DNA of 12,563 bases from an uncultured bacterium. Its GTDB lineage: Bacteria; Planctomycetota; UBA1135; GCA-002686595. The stretch's first letter is position 1. Each line of letters begins with the position of its first letter. This document shows positions 6,370-12,563 of the stretch, one piece after another. The DNA is taken from assembly GCA_913058555.1 (NCBI GenBank), contig CAJXRJ010000149.1, positions 1-12,563 of the forward strand, written 5' to 3'. The notes beneath the pieces are model-generated. The model was given only the letters and a program-made list of their open reading frames with translations, ran no database searches and was not told the DNA's origin. The position numbers and the translations under genes are program-made.

Positions 6370-7778
6370 TGATGAATCACTGCCCTCGTCCTCCAGAACC
6401 GTCTTCGCTTGCCATGGTCACACGACTCATCACCCTCGTCCCCGCCCTTGCGGCGATCGGACTCGGGATAATGGCGCCGCCTGCGAGCGCCGGGAAACCC
6501 GTTCCAGCCGAGGCATCGGCCCAAAGGCCCGCGGACGCGCTAGCACTCAACCTGCAGGGGCTCCTCGATGCCCCAAGGGGTTCGCTGCCTTCCTCCGAGG
6601 CCCTGACGGTGCAGCTCCTCGATGCGGGCCCCGACCGTGTCGCGACCTTCCTTCGCCTGCTCGAATCGCGGGCAAACGCCGTGGCGAAGAACGGCGACGA
6701 CACCTCCGACCTCGCCGCGCTCGGCTCGCGCCTGCGAAAAGTCCCCGCCCTCATTGGAAGGACCCTTGACGCCTCAGAGATTCCGGGGCCGATGCGGAAC
6801 GTGGCCATCTCAGTCGCCCTCGAGATCCTGCGACGGGACCCAAGGAATGAGTCCGTGGCGCTCACCACGCGCCTCGTCCCGAAGTCGTACCCAGGGGACG
6901 CCGCGGGCATGACGGGCATCGCCGGCCGCCTGCGCCTCTGCGGCCGGGCCTACGCCAGCGCAAGGGTGGGCACGGTCGCGGATACGGCCAGGTTCATTGA
7001 GAGCGTCCCCCCCTCTCTCGCACTGTCATTCATCGACGGCATCACGGGGGCCAAGAGCGCGCCTTACTCTGCTCGCCGCCTGGTCGCGCTGCTGGATAAG
7101 ACGGAGGGCTATGAAGGTGCCCTCCTCAACCGCATCGAAGGGGTGGCCCGCCGCCGCACCGTTCGCCTGACCGTGGACCAGTGCAGCCCGGTGCGGGCCC
7201 GTCTCAGGAGCGGCAATGCGTTCGTTCGCCGCGAGGCCGCCTTCGCGGCGGGCTCCCTCGGCGACCATCAGGCCATCCACACCCTGATCGAGCTCCTGGA
7301 AGATCCAGAGAGGAACGTCCGCAACGCTGCCCACGATAGCCTTTGCCGGCTGACCTCCATGACGATCTCGGCGGACCCATTCCGCTGGCGCCTCTGGTTC
7401 GATCGTCAAGAGAAGTGGTGGCAAGAACGGGGCCAGAACACGGTCGCCGCCATCCCCAGCGCCGGCCTCGGCGACCTTGTGGATCTCATCAGCGAGGCCT
7501 CCACCAAGCGCCTCTACAGGGACCAGGTCGCCATGGCCCTGTTGGAGCTGCTCGAACATCGGGATGAGAGGTACATCGAACTGGGTTTGAGTGGCCTGGG
7601 CACGATCCGCGCCCCCTTGTCCGTCGAGAAGATCCGGGCGTTCACGGCCTCCAACAACCCGCGCCTCGCCACCCGAGCTTCGGACGCACTTCGAGCCCTC
7701 AAAAGCGCTGGCATCGACACCGCCGCCGGCCTGAGGGCGCCCCAGAAGTCCAGGCTCGGCATCGGCAAGGACTTCTAA
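6369..7778 (+). CDS. Exported HEAT-repeat protein
   Basis: The 469-residue protein has a signal peptide: hydrophobic core LITLVPALAAIGLGIM (20-35) ending APPASA|GK, with cleavage expected after residue 41. The rest is largely helical. A clear HEAT motif lies at ~280-330 (SGNAFVRREAAFAAGSLGDH and TLIELLEDPERNVRNAAHDS), followed by DPFRWRLWFDRQEKWW (336-351). That tail is often seen on HEAT-repeat proteins of Planctomycetota (family knowledge). More repeat-like helices run to ~448. HEAT solenoids bind proteins and carry no catalysis of their own. The start overlaps the pilX-like stop (TGATG), so the gene is translationally coupled to the minor pilins. A periplasmic or outer-membrane scaffold for the pilus machinery is plausible but inferred. 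Starting at 6414 would give a shorter signal peptide of more typical shape; the ribosome site favours 6369/6372. Confidence 0.78.
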   Translation: MMNHCPRPPEPSSLAMVTRLITLVPALAAIGLGIMAPPASAGKPVPAEASAQRPADALALNLQGLLDAPRGSLPSSEALTVQLLDAGPDRVATFLRLLESRANAVAKNGDDTSDLAALGSRLRKVPALIGRTLDASEIPGPMRNVAISVALEILRRDPRNESVALTTRLVPKSYPGDAAGMTGIAGRLRLCGRAYASARVGTVADTARFIESVPPSLALSFIDGITGAKSAPYSARRLVALLDKTEGYEGALLNRIEGVARRRTVRLTVDQCSPVRARLRSGNAFVRREAAFAAGSLGDHQAIHTLIELLEDPERNVRNAAHDSLCRLTSMTISADPFRWRLWFDRQEKWWQERGQNTVAAIPSAGLGDLVDLISEASTKRLYRDQVAMALLELLEHRDERYIELGLSGLGTIRAPLSVEKIRAFTASNNPRLATRASDALRALKSAGIDTAAGLRAPQKSRLGIGKDF

Positions 7779-7882
7779 CGCGCTTCGCATCCGGAAACCT
7801 TTTCCAGGGCCGTGACGAGCCCATCACCGCCGTCTCAAGTCAACGCACAGTTTCTGCCGATCCTCCGGTAGTTGATCTGTTG

Positions 7883-8416
7883 ATGACCCCTTCAACGCTC
7901 CGCATCCCCATGGCCCAGACCTACAAACGCCGCAAGAAGCTCGTCAATCCGGGCCTTCAGCTCCGCATGAGCGGAGTGTTCGTGGGTCTGACGGCCTTGA
8001 TGCTCGGGCTCCAGTTCGTCCTCATGACAGCTGAGCTGCACCAGGTAGCGAACCTCCTTCCGAGCGACGGCGTCGCACTCCTCGACGAAAGCAACGGCAT
8101 CGTCCTGAAGCTCGTCCTGGTATCCGCGGCGGTCTTCCTGCCCCTGACCCTACTCGTCGGGATCCTCTCCACGTTTCGGATCGCAGGGCCGCTCTACCGC
8201 TTCCAGCGTTTCCTGGAGGCCGTGCGGGACGGCGAGTCGCCTGAGGACTTCCACCTCCGTGACAAAGACGAGCTCCACGACCTCGCGGCGCTTCTCAATG
8301 ACGCGACCCGCCCACTGCGAATCCAGGTGGTCCTGCAGGACCTTCCGGACGCTCCCGAAACGGGCACCGGGAAGACGAACAACCCAGCACAACCTCAAGC
8401 AGTAGAGGCAGCCTGA
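7883..8416 (+). CDS. Small two-helix membrane protein with HAMP-like tail
   Basis: The 177-residue protein has a basic N-terminus (YKRRKKLVNPGLQLR), membrane helix ~31-49, a ~25-residue external loop, membrane helix ~74-96, then FRIAGPLYRFQRFLEAVRDG (98-117) and LRDKDELHDLAALLND (125-140). The latter two match the two helices and the DE motif of HAMP domains, which pass signals from membrane helices to output domains. No kinase, methyl-accepting or other output domain follows; the end is a polar, Pro/Gln-rich tail. Proteins with this 'IAGPLYRF' HAMP are known in deltaproteobacteria and relatives. It would need a partner output protein, and the histidine kinase just downstream is the obvious candidate (inference). 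Start is uncertain: ATG 7883 and ATG 7910 (giving MAQTYKRRKK) are both possible and neither has a good Shine-Dalgarno sequence. The 104-base gap upstream probably holds a promoter. Confidence 0.75.
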   Translation: MTPSTLRIPMAQTYKRRKKLVNPGLQLRMSGVFVGLTALMLGLQFVLMTAELHQVANLLPSDGVALLDESNGIVLKLVLVSAAVFLPLTLLVGILSTFRIAGPLYRFQRFLEAVRDGESPEDFHLRDKDELHDLAALLNDATRPLRIQVVLQDLPDAPETGTGKTNNPAQPQAVEAA

Positions 8417-8447
8417 CGATCCATGGGGTGCTTCGTGGTAGCCAATA

Positions 8448-8468
8448 GCTCTGCTCTCCTAGCAGAGC
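8448..8468 (+). other. Perfect 8-bp hairpin between the HAMP-like and kinase genes
   Basis: GCTCTGCT (8448-8455) pairs exactly with AGCAGAGC (8461-8468) around the loop CTCCT. It lies 32 bases after the HAMP-like stop and 86 bases before the kinase start. No T run follows, so it is not a classical intrinsic terminator. It may attenuate or stabilise the transcript between the two genes, or be a binding site. A second, weaker stem (TGCCC 8494-8498 with GGGCA 8507-8511) follows. Confidence 0.4.
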
Positions 8469-8554
8469 CCAGCTCACCAGGAGTCGTCGCCGGTGCCCCA
8501 CTGCCAGGGCATTGCTGCGTCGAAGTTCGCGCTCGGATAACGATCTAGCCTGCC

Positions 8555-10543
8555 ATGTCACTTACCACAAAGATCGCCGCCATACTCACGGCGCTGATTC
8601 TGTCGCTCACCACGATTGGTGCGACAGTTCAGCAGTTCGTGTTTGGGCGCATCTTCACCTCCATCGAGCGCGAGGAGGCGGGCCAAGAGCTCGTCCGCGT
8701 GCGCCGCGCCATCGACGCCGAGGTGCTCTCATGCGCCCAGAGCGCCCATCGCCTTGGGACCTGGCTTCCCTCCGAGCGTTTCGCGGCGAGCTCCACATCG
8801 GACGGGGACACCGCCTGGAAAGACGCATTCGTTGCCGACAACCTCTCCCCAAGGGCCCTCGATGGCGAGGCCCTCGATCTCCTGTACTTCTGCCGCCTCG
8901 ACGGAGAGGTCCTGGGCAGCACCGTCCTGGACCCGGCGTCGCGCAAGGAGACTGACCTGCGCGAGTTCCCCAAGGACCGCTTGAACCCGTCCCATCAAGC
9001 CATCGCCTGGGCCGCCACGAGCGCTGAGCGGGGCTTGAACCGCCACAGCGGCGTGATGGCCACCGAACGCGGCCCCCTGCTTCTGGCCACCGAACCCATC
9101 GTAGGCGCCGGGGAACGAACCCAGGGCTACGTCATCACCGGCCGCTTCCTGGCTGGCGACCTCTCAAAGCGCATCTCGGACGCCACCCAAGTCAAGTTCG
9201 ATGCTTGGCTCCTCGAAGGAGATCGCACCCATCTACCAGCCGACGTTGCAGCGCGCGTTGACGACGTCACCGGCACCGCCTCGCCTCTCCTCTTTGAATC
9301 GGAAGACGGAGAGCGTCTCTCGGTCCTTGCGACCTACGACGACATTCGCCGCCAGCCCATCATCCTGCTGCGGGCCGACGTAGAGCGCACCATCACGCGC
9401 GCCGGCGCGTTCGCGCTCAAGTCAGGCGGGCTGACAGACGCGACACTCGGACTTACCATCCTCCTGGGATTGCTCTTCATCCTCAATACGGTCGTTCTAC
9501 GACCGATCAAGGCCCTCACAGATCACGCGGTCCTCACCGGCCAAAGCGAGAACTTCCGGGCCAAGTTTGGGATCGATCGTGAAGACGAAATCGGCACCCT
9601 TGGGCATGCCTTCGACGAAATGATGGGGAAGCTCGAGCAAGCTCGCTCCGCCCTCGTCGAAACGGCCCGCACGGCCGGAATGAGCGAAATCGCCACGGGC
9701 ATCCTCCACAACGTGGGCAATGTGCTCAACAGCGTGAATATCTCGGCTTCGCTCGTTTCGCAGCGCGTGGATGGCCTCTGTGTTGATGACCTCGAGCGAC
9801 TCGCTGACGTCATCACCGAAAACAAAGACAACCTCGGGGAGTTCCTCATGAACGATCCCCGCGGGCAGCACATCCAACCGTTCCTCTCAGCTCTCGTCGT
9901 GGAACTCAGCGAAGAGCAGCGCTCCATTCGATCCGAAGTGACCTCCCTGACCGACGGCATCGATCACATCTGCGAGCTCATCAAGAGTCAGCAGAGCCTA
10001 GCCAAGGGCACCAAGCTCATCGAACCCACGGACCTGGGTGAACGACTGGATGAGGCCCTGCGGATCACGCAGCGGGTCCACGGAGTCGACGGTGAACTCG
10101 TGGTCGTCCGCCGCTTCGACGACATCCCAGAGCTCTCCCTCGACAAGCACAAGCTGCTTGAGATTCTTGTGAACCTTGTCCAAAACGCGCGGCAGGCCAT
10201 GGCCCCGTGCGAAGGCCCCAGGGAACTCACCCTCGAGCTCCGACGACTTCCAGAAAGCAAGGTGCTGCTGGCCGTTGGCGACAGCGGCATAGGCATCCCC
10301 GAAGAAGACCTCACACGTGTCTTCAACATGGGCTTCACCACCCGCGAAGACGGACACGGCTTCGGCCTCCACTCCTCAGCCAATTCGGCGGTGGAGATGG
10401 GAGGTCGACTCTACGCACTAAGCGACGGCCCCGGCGAGGGGGCCAAGTTCTGCCTCGAATTACCCATGACAGAGGCAATCCCCGCGGCCATGCCGCATAG
10501 CGCAGACTCGACCGAAGGGTCCGCTTTCGGAGGTGCAGCGTGA
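8555..10543 (+). CDS. Membrane sensor histidine kinase, CHASE4-like/HAMP
   Basis: The product is 662 residues. Membrane helix 1 spans ~7-29. Residues ~35-285 form an extracytoplasmic sensor that resembles CHASE4 (conserved W70, DAFVADNLSP, LDLLYFCRLDGEVLGS). Membrane helix 2 is ~293-315, and HAMP ~315-365 carries LRPIKALTDHA and DEIGTLGHAFDEM. The dimerisation helix has EIATGILHNVGNVLNSVN, with H385 as phospho-acceptor, a known subtype in which His is followed by NVGN. The ATPase domain is intact: N box LVNLVQNARQAM (N544), G1 DSGIGIP (D576), F box VFNMGFTTREDG and G2 GHGFGLH. It should autophosphorylate H385 and pass phosphate to a REC domain. The next gene, overlapping by TGATG, carries the REC subtype usually seen with this kinase. 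No Shine-Dalgarno sequence precedes ATG 8555, but TAG at 8546 excludes an earlier start. The ligand is unknown. Confidence 0.9.
   Translation: MSLTTKIAAILTALILSLTTIGATVQQFVFGRIFTSIEREEAGQELVRVRRAIDAEVLSCAQSAHRLGTWLPSERFAASSTSDGDTAWKDAFVADNLSPRALDGEALDLLYFCRLDGEVLGSTVLDPASRKETDLREFPKDRLNPSHQAIAWAATSAERGLNRHSGVMATERGPLLLATEPIVGAGERTQGYVITGRFLAGDLSKRISDATQVKFDAWLLEGDRTHLPADVAARVDDVTGTASPLLFESEDGERLSVLATYDDIRRQPIILLRADVERTITRAGAFALKSGGLTDATLGLTILLGLLFILNTVVLRPIKALTDHAVLTGQSENFRAKFGIDREDEIGTLGHAFDEMMGKLEQARSALVETARTAGMSEIATGILHNVGNVLNSVNISASLVSQRVDGLCVDDLERLADVITENKDNLGEFLMNDPRGQHIQPFLSALVVELSEEQRSIRSEVTSLTDGIDHICELIKSQQSLAKGTKLIEPTDLGERLDEALRITQRVHGVDGELVVVRRFDDIPELSLDKHKLLEILVNLVQNARQAMAPCEGPRELTLELRRLPESKVLLAVGDSGIGIPEEDLTRVFNMGFTTREDGHGFGLHSSANSAVEMGGRLYALSDGPGEGAKFCLELPMTEAIPAAMPHSADSTEGSAFGGAA
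10529..10533 (+). promoter_or_regulatory. Ribosome binding site of the REC/kinase-like gene within the kinase gene
   Basis: GGAGG lies inside the last codons of the kinase gene, six bases before GTG 10540 and nine before ATG 10543. Either start is served; ATG 10543 is preferred. Together with the TGATG overlap this indicates translational coupling. Confidence 0.65.
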
Positions 10544-11880
10544 TGAACAGGCGCATTCTCTTGGTGGACGACACGCAGACGATCCACGACGACTTCCGAA
10601 AGATCTTGGTCCCGGGCGGCACGGGTTCAAACATCCTCGCGGACGCCCGCGCGGCGTTCTTCGGCAAGGAGGAAAGCAAGGCAGCGGCGACTCCCACGGA
10701 GGGCACTCCCTCCTACGAGCTAAGCAGCGCGTTCCAAGGCCAGTCAGCCCTTGAGCTCGTGGTGGAAGCCCAGAAGAACAAGACCCCCTTCTCAGTCGCC
10801 TTCGTTGACGTCCGGATGCCACCGGGCTGGGACGGCATACAGACAATCAAGGAGATCTGGAAGGTAGACCCCGAACTCCACTGCGTGATCTGCACCGCCT
10901 ACTCGGATTACTCCTGGGAGGAAACGGTGGCGGAGCTTGGCCACACCGACAAGCTTCTGATCCTGAAGAAGCCCTTCGATCCCGCGGAGATCCGCCAGGT
11001 CGCCAGCGCCTTCACCGCGAAGTGGAACGCCGCATCGAGGGAACGAGACGCAATGGTGGCGGTCCAACAGAAGGAGATTGAGGCTCGGTCTTACGCGTCG
11101 TCGCTCGAAACCCTCAACAAGGCCCTCTCCACGGCGAAGGCGAGCGCGGATCGCATGTCCGTGATGAAGTCCGAGTTCATGCTGCGTCTCACCTCCGAGG
11201 TCAGCTCCCACCTGAACGCGATCCTGGATCGACTCGTGGAAGACGGCCGCACCGAAGGCCTCGACGAGGCCCTCGATCGCAGCCAGCGTCTCCTGGAGAC
11301 CATCGACAAGGTCATCGACTTCACGCACATGGAGGCCGGGACGTTGATGATCAACGCCAGCTCGTGCTGCATCAAAGACCTCATCGAGGACATCGAAGTC
11401 ACGTACCGGAACCGCGCCAACGAGAAGGGCCTCGTTCTCGAGACCCGCATCAACGACTCGGTCCCCGCCTATGTGCTCACGGACGCCGGCCGCCTGAGAC
11501 AGATCCTCGGCCACCTTGTGGACAACGCGGTGCGCTACACAGACTCCGGAAGGGTGTTCCTGAGCGTCGCCACCGAACCCACCGAAAGCTGGGACCGAGC
11601 GCGACTGCGCTTCGATGTCACAGACACCGGCCGCGGAATCACCCAAGAGCGCGTGGGGCAGATCTTCCAGCCCTTCTCGTCCGCTACGACCCGCGACCTC
11701 GCGGAGGGCAGCGGCCTTGGACTCACCGTCGCCAAGCAGATTGCACGGGCCCTGGGTGGCGACGTTCACTTCGACTCCCTGCCAGGTGAAGGCTGCACGT
11801 TCACCCTTCGCCTTGAAGCGAAGCGCGCTGAGGCGCAGCCGGCCCTTGAGGCAAGCCAGCCCGAGACCGAGCAAGACTGA
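10543..11880 (+). CDS. REC + histidine-kinase-like hybrid with Ser in place of the phospho-acceptor His
   Basis: The 445-residue soluble protein begins with a REC domain (1-~160): acidic pair D9/D10, phospho-acceptor D89 in AFVDVRMPPGWDG, T118 in ICTAYSDYSW, and K143 in LILKKPFDP. About 35 extra residues lie between helix 1 and strand 2 (23-58), a feature of this known REC subtype. A helical linker (163-205) leads to a HisKA-like segment, KSEFMLRLTSEVSSHLNAIL (209-228). Against the standard KSEFLANMSHEIRTPMNAIL, the phospho-accepting His is S218 and the Pro is H223. The ATPase part looks complete: N328 in ILGHLVDNAVRYT, D361TGRGI, F375-F378 and G389SGLGL. It should accept phosphate from H385 of the coupled kinase on D89, but cannot phosphorylate itself at the usual place. 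There is no DNA-binding domain, so output is by protein contact or ATPase state (inference). Confidence 0.85.
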   Translation: MNRRILLVDDTQTIHDDFRKILVPGGTGSNILADARAAFFGKEESKAAATPTEGTPSYELSSAFQGQSALELVVEAQKNKTPFSVAFVDVRMPPGWDGIQTIKEIWKVDPELHCVICTAYSDYSWEETVAELGHTDKLLILKKPFDPAEIRQVASAFTAKWNAASRERDAMVAVQQKEIEARSYASSLETLNKALSTAKASADRMSVMKSEFMLRLTSEVSSHLNAILDRLVEDGRTEGLDEALDRSQRLLETIDKVIDFTHMEAGTLMINASSCCIKDLIEDIEVTYRNRANEKGLVLETRINDSVPAYVLTDAGRLRQILGHLVDNAVRYTDSGRVFLSVATEPTESWDRARLRFDVTDTGRGITQERVGQIFQPFSSATTRDLAEGSGLGLTVAKQIARALGGDVHFDSLPGEGCTFTLRLEAKRAEAQPALEASQPETEQD

Positions 11881-11927
11881 CGGGACGGACGGTGGACGGG
11901 CCCACAAGGCCCGCCTACCCTCTGCCC

Positions 11928-12389
11928 ATGCTCTCCCCCAAGCGCCCTATGGATGTGGCCGCCGCATGCCTCGCGGTGGCCCTCGGCGCCATCGCCTTCA
12001 TGCAGTGGCGGGCTTCCAAGGGCTTTGCCCGCGACGCCATCTCCGTTAATGCGACCGTCGTAGAACTGCGGACCGCCAAGAGAGTCCTCTTCGACGCCGA
12101 GGCTGAGATCTTCGCCACCGTCGAATTCGTCCCTTCTCCCGGGACTTCCGACGGCCCCCCCCACCGTGCTGAGCTGTCCACGCCCATCCAAAAGCTCGGA
12201 CTCAGTCCTGCGGGCCTCGAGGGCACCCGCGTGCCCATCCAATTTGACCCGCAGAACCCGGACAACGTCCGCTACGGCCAGTCCGACGGACACGAGGGAG
12301 CCCTCGTCCTCGCCCTCCTGGCCATCGGTGCCCTCTTCATCCCCATCGTCCTCCGGCGCAGCTCCTTGGCCGCCGGCGGCGGCACCTGA
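11928..12389 (+). CDS. DUF3592-type small membrane protein
   Basis: The 153-residue protein has an N-terminal membrane helix (~8-26), a beta-rich soluble part (~38-118) and a C-terminal membrane helix (~124-142) followed by RR. The soluble part has the order seen in the DUF3592 family: VNATVVELRTAK, a strand with TVEFVP, and GTRVPIQFDPQNPDNVRYG (99-117), the family's 'v.V.YdPenP' end. Function of the family is not established. ATG 11928 is used; an in-frame GTG at 11892 would add 12 Pro-rich residues, and neither has a strong ribosome site. It follows the signalling genes by 47 bases on the same strand, so it may be co-transcribed, and it is followed by a hairpin. Confidence 0.75.
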   Translation: MLSPKRPMDVAAACLAVALGAIAFMQWRASKGFARDAISVNATVVELRTAKRVLFDAEAEIFATVEFVPSPGTSDGPPHRAELSTPIQKLGLSPAGLEGTRVPIQFDPQNPDNVRYGQSDGHEGALVLALLAIGALFIPIVLRRSSLAAGGGT

Positions 12390-12400
12390 GGCACCACCCC

Positions 12401-12419
12401 GGATTCGCGTTGCGAGTCC
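12401..12419 (+). terminator. Hairpin after the DUF3592 gene, possible terminator
   Basis: GGATTCGC (12401-12408) pairs with GCGAGTCC (12412-12419) over a three-base loop, eight base pairs with one G-U, beginning 12 bases after the stop codon. No real T run follows (TAAGTCGG), so termination is suggested by position more than by sequence. Confidence 0.45.
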
Positions 12420-12462
12420 TAAGTCGGCAACTACCCTAGCACCGCGACTCAACTCCACCGAG

Positions 12463-12494
12463 CGGACCAAGGAAGCAGGCGTGGACGGGGGGCG
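12463..12494 (+). repeat. Imperfect direct repeat, copy 1
   Basis: This is the first of two ~32-base copies beginning CGGACCAAGGAAG and ending in CGGGGGGC. Over 31 aligned bases I count three differences from copy 2 at 12531. It lies in non-coding sequence after the last gene. Confidence 0.7.
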
Positions 12495-12515
12495 AAGAGC
12501 GGGGCCGCGGCGTGA

Positions 12516-12530
12516 GTCGGCTTCGCCGAC
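12516..12530. other. Perfect hairpin GTCGGC-TTC-GCCGAC between the repeat copies
   Basis: Six perfect base pairs with a three-base loop directly abut repeat copy 2. It could be part of the repeat unit (a palindromic intergenic element) or a terminator stem; no T run follows. Confidence 0.5.
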
Positions 12531-12563
12531 CGGACCAAGGAAGGAGGAGTGGGCGGGGGGCCG
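12531..12563 (+). repeat. Imperfect direct repeat, copy 2, cut by the contig end
   Basis: This is the second copy, starting CGGACCAAGGAAG, 68 bases after copy 1. The window stops inside or right at its G-rich end, so its true length and whether more copies follow are unknown. Confidence 0.65.

Noticed and set aside
7793..7805. GGAAA-CCT-TTTCC hairpin after the HEAT gene as a terminator
   Set aside because: It has only five base pairs, mostly A-T, and no T run follows. Too weak to call.
8423..8548. 41-codon open frame filling the gap before the kinase
   Set aside because: Its third-position GC is about half, unlike neighbouring genes. GAGG is 14 bases away, and it contains both hairpins. A frame this short is expected by chance here.
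10792..11907. 371-codon minus-strand open frame
   Set aside because: It is fully antisense to the REC/kinase-like gene, whose motifs are clear. The product has no recognisable domain.
11766..12470. 234-codon minus-strand open frame
   Set aside because: It is antisense to the DUF3592-type gene and the end of the kinase-like gene. The Gly/Asp/Glu-rich composition is typical of a shadow frame.

Overview
The window is a GC-rich bacterial contig (roughly two-thirds GC by eye) from an Illumina Nextera library. Bases 1-47 are untrimmed sequencing adapter, and natural sequence starts at 48. Nothing here is a taxonomic marker. The PilV-like protein with an 'ADPxDDP...GPGTxPG' style segment, the exported HEAT-repeat protein with a 'DPxxWRxWFxxxxxWW' tail on the repeat, and the paired kinase/regulator subtypes together suggest Planctomycetota. 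Myxococcota or a related deltaproteobacterial lineage is the alternative. This is an inference from family resemblance only.

Layout. (1) 48-1031: a carbon-nitrogen hydrolase of the nitrilase superfamily on the minus strand, with a strong hairpin terminator just after its stop codon. (2) 1108-2910: a divergent plus-strand gene for a 600-residue protein that joins a class I methyltransferase-like N-terminal half to an APH/choline-kinase-like C-terminal half. (3) About 3076-7778: a tight plus-strand operon of two class III-signal minor pilins (PilV-like and PilW-like), a very large PilX-like minor pilin with a Gly/Ser/Thr linker and a beta-helix-like ectodomain, and an exported HEAT-repeat protein. 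These genes are linked by ATGA or TGATG overlaps, or by a 31-base gap. (4) About 7883-11880: a signalling block of a small two-helix membrane protein with a HAMP-like tail, a CHASE4-like/HAMP histidine kinase, and a translationally coupled REC + kinase-like protein whose own phospho-acceptor His is replaced by Ser. (5) 11928-12389: a small DUF3592-type membrane protein followed by a hairpin. (6) 12463-12563: two imperfect copies of a ~32-base repeat around a perfect hairpin, at which the contig ends.

How the parts may work together (inference). Blocks 3 and 4 lie head to tail on one strand. Type IV pilus-type minor pilins and an adhesin-like tip candidate are followed directly by membrane sensor and phosphorelay genes. 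A reasonable hypothesis is a pilus- or secretion-tip assembly whose state or expression is read by the kinase. The sequence shows adjacency, not interaction.

I saw no tRNA, rRNA, CRISPR array, insertion sequence or phage gene. No intergenic stretch exceeds about 180 bases.
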